A stretch of DNA of 64,000 nt from NCBI RefSeq assembly GCF_024178165.1, contig NZ_JAMZIE010000002.1, positions 496,001 through 560,000 of the forward strand. The letters are read 5' to 3'. Positions 9,201 to 15,918 of the stretch are shown piece after piece (positions within the stretch are counted from its first letter, which is position 1; every line of letters begins with the position of its first letter). This DNA is from Halohasta salina (GTDB lineage: Archaea; Halobacteriota; Halobacteria; Halobacteriales; Haloferacaceae). Under the pieces are notes generated by a model. It was not told where the DNA came from. It worked only from the letters and a program-made list of their open reading frames with translations, and ran no database searches. Made by a program: the position numbers and the translations under genes.

Positions 9201-10377
9201 CGCGGTCGCCGAACTCACCCAGCGCGTCGAGGCCGCGATCACGACCACCTCCTCCCGTGAGGGGATCCAGACGGCCGTCTGTGAGGAACTGGTCGACGTC
9301 GAGCCCTTCGCGGGGGCGTGGATCGCCGCCGCCGAGGTCGGGGCCGACCGGCTGACCCCGCGGGCGGTCGCCGGCGTCGACCGGGACCACGCCGAACAGC
9401 TTCTCGGCGGCGAACAGGGCGGGACCGACCCCCACCCGGCGGTCGACGCCTGGCGGAGCGGCGAGTCACGGGTCGTCAACGATCTGGTCGGCAGCGGCCG
9501 GGCCAGCGGCTGGCGGGAGCAGCTCCTGAAGGCGGGGGTGGGGTCGGTGTGTGCGGTGCCGCTGACCTACAGCGGGATCACCTACGGCGTCGTCACCATC
9601 CGCGCCGACGAACCCGGCGCGTTCGGCGATCGGGAGATGGACGTCCTCGCCCAGCTCAGCCGGTCGATCGGCTACGCCATCACCGCCGTCGAGCGGCGGC
9701 GCGCTCTCGAATCCGACGACACGGTCGAACTGGAGTTCACCGGCAGCGAGATGGCGCTCCCGTTCGCCGAGCTTGCCCGCGAGACGGCGTGTCAGGTCCG
9801 CCACGAACGGACGGTCCGCCGACAGGACGGCACCGTCAGCGTCTACTACAGCCTCCGGGGGACGATCCCCGAGACGGTCGAGACGATCGCCGCCGACGTG
9901 CTCGCCGGCGAGGTGGACGTCGTCTCACAGCAGGACGGCGAGGCGGTCGTCGAGCGACAGGGGTCGTCGTGGTTCGGCTCGCTGATCTCGGAGTACGGCG
10001 GCGTCCTCCGGCAGGGAATGGCGACGACCGGCGGTGTCACGCTGCTGGTCGAACTCCCGCGGGAGGCCGACGTCCGGACCATCGTCGACCGGCTACAGGC
10101 GGCGTTCCCGTCGCTCGAACTCGCTGCCAAGCGCCAACACCGTGAGACAGCGTCGACCCCGCGGGAAGCTCGCAGCCGGCTCCAGCGGGCGCTGACCGAC
10201 CGGCAGCACGAGGCCCTCCAGACGGCCCACGCGATGGGCTACTTCGCGTGGCCACGGGAGAACAGCGGCGAGGAGGTCGCCGACGCGCTGGGGATTACCC
10301 AGCCGACGGTAAACAAACACATCCGGCTCGGCGAGCGGAAGGTCTTCGACTTCTTCTTCGGCTCCAACGGGGAGTGA
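6226..10377 (+). CDS. Multi-PAS/GAF Bat-type transcriptional regulator
   Basis: This 1383-residue regulator has a degenerate receiver-like region (about 8-125), then PAS1 (176-290), PAS2 (306-420), PAS3 (431-545), GAF1 (551-690), PAS4 (695-825), GAF2 (828-970), GAF3 (994-1155), the bacterio-opsin-activator (BAT) domain (1167-1310) and a C-terminal HTH_10 (1323-1378, with GITQPTVNKHIRLGERKV). Bat-family proteins sense oxygen, light or redox state through PAS/GAF domains and activate transcription. No histidine kinase core is present, so it should act directly on DNA. The frame is open far upstream, but the ATG at 6226 begins the receiver-like region and follows a TATA box (TTTATATTT, about 6181-6189). 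PAS2 and PAS3 are near-duplicates. The target genes are unknown. Confidence 0.85.
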   Translation: MTTPPTQLRVTVVGDRAALDSPTVDRRLSVSTAEAVAIAPQAVDGQADSSEADRLADADCLIVDRPTAEAWRAVVERVVDRRPELPVVVFFEEPAAVGEAIAAGADDYLPRSLADRRPSLLLDRLVAIAADGSEEESTSGREESGAESEIPGSEIETSWAESEESTPSNEIPLDGVTRELFESVADGLVVHDAETGEIRDCNAAFCAQTGYDRAELLGEPVDRVVASGEGYGYAEARDRIRRASERGPQLFEWRGRRKSGETYPVEVSLRQATIGGHERVVASVRDITERREKERRLAAVRDQRSTLFANSPDPIVAVTRVDGRPQITDVNPAFESTFGFEAESVVGEPISTAIVPEDRREKYEGLRDRALGGEPIEAEVRRETADGMRDFLLRVLPFETDIDDHAYVWYTDITERRERERALERERDRRSVLFENNPDPVAGIEFDGDRALIREVNPAFESTFGFAAEGVVGEPVAETVVPEAERDGYDRLRSRAAAGEAIEGEAPRLTADGRRQFVFRVIQFNDEPGTTDAYVWYTDVTDRRRHERAVESLQAATGRMQRAETADAIAEIAVEAATEALELPRAVCWLHDADRRRLDPVAATEGVDAALQQSIDAGSELYDRFETDEVTRCRTDDGAAIDGLLLPLGDHGLLAVGGADDDVIRDVVGTLAEQTETALRRVDRAQAVRESERRLQAILDRIDEAIFLGPVPELDTTAPDPDFVSSGYEAIWGQSLEAIHESHDEGFFETVHDDDYDGYRAFIRQLMTEVDGGEPAASYSYEYRIRRPDGELRWIHSDFYPIDWLAGPERVVIVSRDITARKQRHRTLESFHDATAELTTADTVDEVSRLGVEAAASVFELPATAVYHYEESTARLTPRATGPELPPPDELSPLSSDHRHVWDAFIGEGMARIDTGDEPALAVGPGEELLLFPLGRNGLLAAWRAGDAFDTDAASILAATLEAALNRLRGERQLESRQRELEAQTERAERLDAVAELTQRVEAAITTTSSREGIQTAVCEELVDVEPFAGAWIAAAEVGADRLTPRAVAGVDRDHAEQLLGGEQGGTDPHPAVDAWRSGESRVVNDLVGSGRASGWREQLLKAGVGSVCAVPLTYSGITYGVVTIRADEPGAFGDREMDVLAQLSRSIGYAITAVERRRALESDDTVELEFTGSEMALPFAELARETACQVRHERTVRRQDGTVSVYYSLRGTIPETVETIAADVLAGEVDVVSQQDGEAVVERQGSSWFGSLISEYGGVLRQGMATTGGVTLLVELPREADVRTIVDRLQAAFPSLELAAKRQHRETASTPREARSRLQRALTDRQHEALQTAHAMGYFAWPRENSGEEVADALGITQPTVNKHIRLGERKVFDFFFGSNGE

Positions 10378-10409
10378 TCGGCCGCAGAGCCGGAAGAGGA
10401 GCCCGCCGG

Positions 10410-10871
10410 TCAGCAGGGCGATGGGGGCTCGCGGAGTTCGCCGTCGACGCCGTCGCCAGACAGCGAGAAGGCCACGGTCTCGACGGCAAGGCGGTACTCC
10501 TGATGGTGGTGGCCCGACGCCGACGGCGAGCAGACGGCCTCGACCAGCCCGGCGTCGGTGAGCCGGTCGAGCCGCCGGTAGACGGTCGGCCGGGACATCT
10601 CACAGCGGTCGACGAGGTCGGCCGCCGACAGCGGCTCCGCCTCAAGCGCGACGAGCAGTCGACAGGCGTACTCGTCGCCGAGGAGAGCCAGCAGTGTCTC
10701 GGTGTCGGCACTGGCGTCGTCGTCACCGGCGGCGACACTGACGCTGTCGGTGTCGGCATTGACGCTGTCGGTGCCGGCAGCGTCACCAGCCGCCGGCGTC
10801 GACCGGGCGTCCGCCGACGCGCCTGCGGCCCCGTTCGATTCCGTCTCCGCGATAGTCGGGGGAGGGGTCAT
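10410..10871 (-). CDS. ArsR-like winged-helix regulator (paralogue 1 of a pair)
   Basis: This 153-residue protein has a disordered Ala/Asp-rich N-terminal half and a winged helix from about residue 58 (LLALLGDEYACRLLVAL, then the recognition region CEMSRPTVYRRLDRLTDAGLVE). It is homologous to the HTH gene at 12238-12645: both contain the same SRPTVYRRL.RL.DAG core and a His-containing wing (GHHHQEY here, GNHCKEF there). It is transcribed away from the FAD oxidoreductase gene. The start at the ATG complementary to 10869-10871 is chosen because residues upstream of it look non-coding. A TATA-containing 18-nt element lies 66 nt upstream and is shared with the paralogue. Confidence 0.75.
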   Translation of the reverse strand: MTPPPTIAETESNGAAGASADARSTPAAGDAAGTDSVNADTDSVSVAAGDDDASADTETLLALLGDEYACRLLVALEAEPLSAADLVDRCEMSRPTVYRRLDRLTDAGLVEAVCSPSASGHHHQEYRLAVETVAFSLSGDGVDGELREPPSPC

Positions 10872-10937
10872 CACCGTCGACAAGGCCGACGGCCACCCCA
10901 AAGCTGCCGGAAACACAGATTACCGTGTCGAGCAGTT

Positions 10938-10955
10938 GGGGGCTATACATATTGC
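10938..10955 (-). promoter_or_regulatory. TATA-containing promoter element shared by two HTH paralogues (copy 1)
   Basis: Read on the minus strand the element is GCAATATGTATAGCCCCC. It matches 16 of 18 positions of the element at 12152-12169, which precedes the paralogous HTH gene in the same orientation relative to that gene. It lies 66 nt before the start codon of the left-hand HTH gene. Confidence 0.6.
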
Positions 10956-11021
10956 GTCGGGGGGTCTCTGGGTCAGAAACAGCCGGGGAGCGTTTAGGTA
11001 ACTCGCGGCTGCGGTCGACGT

Positions 11022-12143
11022 ATGCCGCAGTTTCCGGTCGGGGGCGAGCGCCCGGTGTTGGTCGTCGGCCGCGGGCTCACCGCCGCCGCGACCGCGGGCT
11101 TCCTCGATCAGGCGGGGCTGGATCCGGTGGTCGCCCCGACCGCCGAGCGGGGCCGGGTCGCGGGAGTGACGGTGCTCTGGCGGCCGGGACTGGTGTTGCT
11201 CGAACGCATCGGCCTCCGGCGACCGATCGAGCGGGTCGGGACCGCCCTCGAGAGTCACCGCTGTCTGACGACCGGTCGGTCGACGACCGCCGCCGAGGGC
11301 GACCGGCCGGCAGTCGTCGCCGTCGACCGGGCGCGACTCGCGGAACTGATCGAAGCGACGGTCTACGATCGTGTCCGGACGGTCGACCGCCCGGTCCGGC
11401 GCGTCGAACAGGCGGCCGCCGGCGTCGAGGTCGGCTTCGAAGGGGGCCTCACCGAGTCCTTCGACGCGGTCGTGACGACCACCCGCTCGCTGCCACCCGA
11501 GCGTTCGGCACCGACGCCTGACCGGGGGGTGCACAGTTGGTCGTTCGACTGGCCCGCCGGTCGACCGACGCCGCAGGCTCCCGCCGCAGTGTGGGATCGC
11601 CGCCGGGCGGCGCTGTTCGTCCCGACGGCCGACCGGACCCACGTCCGGCTGGTGTCGACGGCCGGCGTCGACGCCGCCAGCGCCCTCTCGATCGACGACC
11701 TCGAAGGCCGGTTCGGCGGGCTCTTCGAGACGGCGGACGGACTGTTCGCCGCCCTCGACCAGCACCGCCTCCGATACGCCCGCTCGGCGGCGGTGACCCC
11801 TACAACGGTGACCGGCGACGGGGTCGTGGTGGTCGGGGCCGCGGGCCGGCCGGCCCTCCCCGGCGACTGTCTGGGGGCGGCCCTCGACATCGAGGCGGCG
11901 TGGGTCATCGCCGACGCACTGGCCTACGGCCCGGAAGACATCGACGCCGCCCTCGAAGCCTATCAGTGCCGGCGCCGACGCCGCCAGCGGGTGATCGCCG
12001 AGGCGGTGGCCGCCGCGACCGACGACCCGCCGGTCGATCTCGACCCCGTCCTCCGTTGGCTTCGGACCCGTCGCAGACTGGCGTTCGGTCACACCGACGA
12101 CGGCAACGCGGCGCTCGCCGAATCGATCCCCGACCGACTCTGA
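11022..12143 (+). CDS. FAD-dependent oxidoreductase (aromatic-monooxygenase-like)
   Basis: This 373-residue protein has an N-terminal Rossmann FAD motif (VLVVGRGLTAAATAGFL, a GxGxxA variant) and a C-terminal second FAD signature, GDCLGAALDIEAAWVIADAL, the layout of PHBH/kynurenine-3-monooxygenase-like flavoproteins. The usual GD-(A/C)-H with the pyrophosphate-contacting region is only partly conserved (GDCLG). The substrate is unknown. It is flanked on both sides by paralogous HTH regulator genes transcribed outward or onward, which suggests shared control. The ATG at 11022 is the first start of the frame and gives a complete nucleotide-binding motif. Confidence 0.65.
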   Translation: MPQFPVGGERPVLVVGRGLTAAATAGFLDQAGLDPVVAPTAERGRVAGVTVLWRPGLVLLERIGLRRPIERVGTALESHRCLTTGRSTTAAEGDRPAVVAVDRARLAELIEATVYDRVRTVDRPVRRVEQAAAGVEVGFEGGLTESFDAVVTTTRSLPPERSAPTPDRGVHSWSFDWPAGRPTPQAPAAVWDRRRAALFVPTADRTHVRLVSTAGVDAASALSIDDLEGRFGGLFETADGLFAALDQHRLRYARSAAVTPTTVTGDGVVVVGAAGRPALPGDCLGAALDIEAAWVIADALAYGPEDIDAALEAYQCRRRRRQRVIAEAVAAATDDPPVDLDPVLRWLRTRRRLAFGHTDDGNAALAESIPDRL

Positions 12144-12151
12144 GGCCTGAG

Positions 12152-12169
12152 GCAATACATATAGCCCCC
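12152..12169 (+). promoter_or_regulatory. TATA-containing promoter element shared by two HTH paralogues (copy 2)
   Basis: The element is GCAATACATATAGCCCCC, placed 68 nt before the ATG of the right-hand HTH gene. It is the near-copy (16 of 18) of the element upstream of the left-hand paralogue, in inverted orientation on the chromosome. Confidence 0.6.
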
Positions 12170-12237
12170 GCGAGAGGCGCATGTCAGTGTAGACAGACAG
12201 CAACAACAGGGAGGACGGGCCGGTACGTGGAGATACG

Positions 12238-12645
12238 ATGGCGACGATACCCGATGACGCGAGTAGCGATCGATCGACCGTCGAGTCGGCCGGGCCGGGC
12301 GTCGACCGGGAGGCCGACGGCTCGTCCGAACCGGTGGTCGACCGAGCCACAGACGGGGTTCCCGAGCCGCTGTCGCTGCTGGAGGACAGCTACGCCCGGC
12401 GGATCCTTGCGGTGCTGACCGACGACCCCCACCGGGGGCGGGAACTCGCGGACGCCTGTGAGTTCTCCCGGCCGACGGTCTACCGCCGGCTCAATCGGCT
12501 CGAAGACGCCGGCATCGTCGACAGCGAACTCCGGATCGATCCCGGCGGCAACCACTGCAAGGAGTTTTTCATCCAGCGGGACGCCGTCGAGGTGACGATC
12601 GCCGACGGCTCGCTGACGGTGACCACCCGGTCGACCGATCGGTAA
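12238..12645 (+). CDS. ArsR-like winged-helix regulator (paralogue 2 of a pair)
   Basis: This 135-residue protein has a low-complexity acidic N terminus (about 1-40) and a winged helix (LLEDSYARRILAVL, then CEFSRPTVYRRLNRLEDAGIV) with a C-terminal extension ending in a basic/Thr-rich tail. It is clearly homologous to the HTH gene at 10410-10871 and shares its promoter element at nearly the same distance. It lies downstream of the FAD oxidoreductase on the same strand, separated by 94 nt that contain its own promoter. It is probably a DNA-binding repressor; the ligand is unknown. Confidence 0.75.
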   Translation: MATIPDDASSDRSTVESAGPGVDREADGSSEPVVDRATDGVPEPLSLLEDSYARRILAVLTDDPHRGRELADACEFSRPTVYRRLNRLEDAGIVDSELRIDPGGNHCKEFFIQRDAVEVTIADGSLTVTTRSTDR

Positions 12646-12758
12646 CGGTCCGACGACCCGAGCAGCACCGACTCCCGGTCGCTGACCCCGTCCGTGTCGT
12701 GCGGCCGGCACCGTGATCCGCCGACCCCTTATGTGTCCGACTACGATACGAAACCACG

Positions 12759-13862
12759 ATGACTGACGACCTGCTTTTCGACGAATTCGAACTAAACGGT
12801 CACAACCTCGCTAACCGTATCGGCCTCGCGCCGATGACACGCACGAGCGCGACCGACGACGGCCATGCGACCGACCGCATGGCACGCTACTACGCCTCCT
12901 TTGCCCGTGGCGGCTTCTCGTTCCTTGTTACTGAGGGCGTCCACCCGGACGCAACCCACAGCCAAGGCTATCCCAACCAACCCGGCCTCGCTACCGACGA
13001 GCAGGCGGCGGCCTGGGAGCGCGTGGTCGACGCCGTCCACGCGGAGGGGAGCCCCATCTTCGCACAACTCATGCACGCCGGGGCCCAAGCGCAGGGCAAT
13101 CGCTACGGCTACGATCCGGTCGCTCCCTCTGCCTACCGTCCGCCGGGTGAGATGTCCGAACTCTACGGCGGGTCCGGCGAGTTCCCGGAAGCCGACGCGC
13201 TCGATGCTGACGGCCTCACAGCGGTGACGGAGGGATTCGTTGCTGCCGCCGAACGCGCCGTCGAGGCCGGCTTCGATGGTATCGAGGTCCACGCGGCCAA
13301 CGGCTATCTTCTCCACGAGTTCGTCGACCCGCTGGTCAACGACCGCGACGACGAGTACGGCGGCTCGCCGGCGAACCGTGCGCGATTCCCCGCCGAGGTG
13401 ACCGCCGCGATCGACGAGGCGACGCCCGACGAGTTCGTCGTCGGCGTGCGTACCTCGCAGGCGGCCGTCACCGACGAAGAGCGGGTTTGGCCGGACGGCG
13501 AGGAGACTGCCGCCGCGCTGTTCGGGGCGCTCTCGGAGGCCGGTGCCGACTACGTACACGTCACTGGCGGCGACGCGACCGCCCCGGAGGTGCCGGATAC
13601 CGACCGCACGCTTGCCGAACTGGCGGTCGAATACGTCGACGACGTCGCCGTAATCGCCAACGGAGGGCTTGGTGATCCGGAAAACGCGCGGACGGCACTG
13701 GCGGACGGCTCCGACCTCATCACGCTCGGGACCGGGGCGCTCGCCAACCACGACTGGCCCGATCGAGTCCGGACGGGCGAACCGCTCGACGAGTTGGATC
13801 CGAGTATCGTCTTCCAGCCCGACGCCTCACTGAGCGACGCCGAGATCCCCGGCGACGATTGA
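12759..13862 (+). CDS. NADH:flavin oxidoreductase, Old Yellow Enzyme family
   Basis: This 367-residue TIM-barrel flavoprotein has FMN and substrate motifs including NRIGLAPMTR near residue 20, QLMHAGAQ, the HAANGYLLHEF signature with a following NDRDDEYGGS, and a late GGLGDPENART/LGTGALANHDWP phosphate-binding region. Family members reduce activated C=C bonds using NAD(P)H. The protein has the length of single-domain OYE enzymes and lacks the C-terminal Fe-S/FAD domain of 2,4-dienoyl-CoA reductase, so it acts alone in the cytoplasm. Its physiological substrate is not predictable. About 790 nt of non-coding or decayed sequence follow it. Confidence 0.88.
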   Translation: MTDDLLFDEFELNGHNLANRIGLAPMTRTSATDDGHATDRMARYYASFARGGFSFLVTEGVHPDATHSQGYPNQPGLATDEQAAAWERVVDAVHAEGSPIFAQLMHAGAQAQGNRYGYDPVAPSAYRPPGEMSELYGGSGEFPEADALDADGLTAVTEGFVAAAERAVEAGFDGIEVHAANGYLLHEFVDPLVNDRDDEYGGSPANRARFPAEVTAAIDEATPDEFVVGVRTSQAAVTDEERVWPDGEETAAALFGALSEAGADYVHVTGGDATAPEVPDTDRTLAELAVEYVDDVAVIANGGLGDPENARTALADGSDLITLGTGALANHDWPDRVRTGEPLDELDPSIVFQPDASLSDAEIPGDD

Positions 13863-13982
13863 GGGCGTCGGGTTACGATCTCCCGCACTCGTCGACCGGG
13901 CCGCGTACTTCGCAACCAGTAGCGTCGATATCGCCGCCCCACTCGGGAGATCACTCTGTCGAGGTACCACTGGGTTCCACGA

Positions 13983-14500
13983 TCATCGTGGCGTGGTACC
14001 ACTCACCAGCAAGTGCGACGGCTCGTAGACCAGCCCGACGACGCCGAGCGGACACGCCGTCTCTCCGGTGGTGTCGACGGCGTTGAACAGGATGAAACCG
14101 TCCGAGATGGTAGTCCCGTCTCGTCAGCAACCCCCTCAACAGGGATTCGATCAGCCAGCGATAGGTGCCGTCGCTGGCGACCCTAATACTGTGTGAATTG
14201 CACATACCAGTGGCGACCACTCGACCGGCTGCCGACCCACCAACAACGAGTGCGGTCGATCCAGCTCCGTGTGTTTACACCCAGTTTCCGATCGGGGGTC
14301 GGGCCGAACACTCACGCCGATCACGTGATTCTAACCGACCGACTGCAGCCCGATAGACTGGTTGTCGACGAGCAACACGGCCTCGGAGTAGTCGTTATTT
14401 TCGAAGTGAGGATGCAGAAACGAAGCAGTCGGATCGGTCCCGTGAGTTCCGAACAGACGACATCCGACAGCAGTATATTCTCGCAACGTATTGCATTGTA
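13983..14500 (-). pseudogene. Decayed coding remnants on the minus strand
   Basis: The 781-nt stretch between the OYE gene and the hydrogenase operon has no intact gene. On the minus strand it contains protein-like fragments in different frames: one ending NDYSEAVLLVDNQSIGLQSV then a stop near 14362; another reading VASDGTYRWLIESLLRGLL (about 14185-14130); and a third reading SDGFILFNAVDTTGETACPL up to a stop at 13983-13985. The third has haloarchaeal codon bias (C/G third positions) but lies in a different frame from the second, as expected after frameshifts. I cannot name the ancestral gene, and these may be more than one remnant. Confidence 0.35.
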
Positions 14501-14625
14501 AGTACAAGATTACTTGCCAGTAACTTCGACACCAGCAAGAAATTCCCGCGAAAGCTGTGAACGAGAGATACTTATGATTTTTGATTCGGAATACCGTTCT
14601 CAGTTTTTAGAAACCCGTTATTGGG

Positions 14626-14636
14626 TTTATTAAATA
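14626..14636 (+). promoter_or_regulatory. TATA box of the hydrogenase operon
   Basis: The sequence TTTATTAAATA is centred about 26 nt upstream of the ATG at 14656, the haloarchaeal TATA-to-start distance for a leaderless transcript. It lies in a markedly AT-richer stretch than the flanking genes. No other convincing promoter interrupts the operon before hypF. Confidence 0.6.
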
Positions 14637-14655
14637 GTGATGAATGCGGCCGAAC

Positions 14656-15915
14656 ATGGCTCAATCTGGTGTATCGGTGACTGAGTCTGGGACGACACGT
14701 CGGAACTTCTTGCGACTGGTGGGGACGGCCGCGACGGGCTCGGTCATCACCGAGTACAGTTCGGACGTCGCAGCAGCGCTCGACCGTGCGACGAACGGAT
14801 CGAAAGAGGTCGTCTGGTTGCAGGGACAGACCTGTTCGGCATGTACGATGTCGACGCTACAGGGGACGTCACCGAGCCTCGAAGAGGCGGTCTCGGAGTT
14901 CAAACTGGACGTGACCTACCACCCGGAGTTGATGGCCGAAACCGGTGACGCAGCTATCGACGCGATGAGCAGTTCGCCGGACGTGCTGATGATCGAGGGG
15001 GCGATTCCGACGAAGATCCCTTCGGCCGCGACGTTCGGTCGGGACGCCGAGGGCCGTCCCAAACCCATCGTCGACTGGGTACACGAACTCGCCCCGGAGG
15101 CCGAGTACGTCATGGGGATCGGCACGTGTGCCTGCTACGGCGGCTGGCAGTCCGCCGAGAACGGCGCGCCGGCGGTCATGGACGACCCCGAGGAGGGGCC
15201 GTGGTTGGATTCGAACGTCACCGGCGCGAAGGGGGTCCAGTTCACCCACCAGCAGGGCGATCAGGGCGTCCTCGGCCCCGACTTCACCTCGAACGCCGGA
15301 CTGCCCGTGATCAACGTGCCGGGCTGTATGACCCACCCGGACTACGTCCTGTTGACCGTCGCCACGCTGCTGAACGGCCACACCCCGGAACTCGACGAGT
15401 TCAACCGGCCGGAGGCGTTCTACGGGCCGCTCGTCCACGATCAGTGTTCACGGCGGGGCTACTTCGACCGCGGGGAGTTCGTCGACCACGTCGGCGAGGA
15501 CTCCGAGAAGTGTCTCTACACCGTCGGCTGCAAGGGGCCGTACTGTCACTGTGACGACTCGGTTCGCCTCTGGAACGACGGGACGAGCGTCTGCCGGAAC
15601 GTCGGCGCGCCGTGTATCGGCTGTATGGAACCGGGCTTTTGGGACAACATGACGCCGTTCTACGAACCGATCGAGAAACAGGGAATGGGAGTGACCGACA
15701 TCGAAACGGCCGGGAAAGCGGCCGTCGGCGCGACGGTTGCGGGGCTCGGGGCCCACGCCGCACGGAAGGCGACAGGTTACGGTGACACCGACGAACCGCC
15801 GGCCGAAGCCGACGACGAGGCCGCGGAGAACGAACAGCCACCCAAAACGGACGGCTGTGGCTGTGGCAGCGCCTGCGGCTGCCAGCCGGACGACACGGAG
15901 AACACGGAGGACTGA
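14656..15915 (+). CDS. hyaA: [NiFe] hydrogenase small subunit, Tat-exported, membrane-anchored
   Basis: This 419-residue protein carries electrons from the Ni-Fe site through three Fe-S clusters. A Tat signal (TTRRNFLRLVG, R15-R16) is followed by proximal cluster ligands C60, C63, C158 and C224. Distal ligands are H261, C264, C286 and C292. Medial ligands are C299, C320 and C323, plus C313 where the usual enzymes have proline. A C-terminal hydrophobic anchor (about 350-372) and a CxCx3CxC tail (C401-C409) end the protein. The two extra proximal-site cysteines of O2-tolerant enzymes are missing. The ATG at 14656 is preferred over 14644 because of the TATA spacing. It is the first gene of a ten-kilobase operon. 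Confidence 0.92.
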   Translation: MAQSGVSVTESGTTRRNFLRLVGTAATGSVITEYSSDVAAALDRATNGSKEVVWLQGQTCSACTMSTLQGTSPSLEEAVSEFKLDVTYHPELMAETGDAAIDAMSSSPDVLMIEGAIPTKIPSAATFGRDAEGRPKPIVDWVHELAPEAEYVMGIGTCACYGGWQSAENGAPAVMDDPEEGPWLDSNVTGAKGVQFTHQQGDQGVLGPDFTSNAGLPVINVPGCMTHPDYVLLTVATLLNGHTPELDEFNRPEAFYGPLVHDQCSRRGYFDRGEFVDHVGEDSEKCLYTVGCKGPYCHCDDSVRLWNDGTSVCRNVGAPCIGCMEPGFWDNMTPFYEPIEKQGMGVTDIETAGKAAVGATVAGLGAHAARKATGYGDTDEPPAEADDEAAENEQPPKTDGCGCGSACGCQPDDTENTED

Positions 15916-15918
15916 CAG

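Noticed and set aside
14656-15915. O2-tolerant hydrogenase
   Set aside because: The two supernumerary cysteines around the proximal cluster are absent: the site reads TCSACT with Ala, and GTCACYGG with Gly at the second position.
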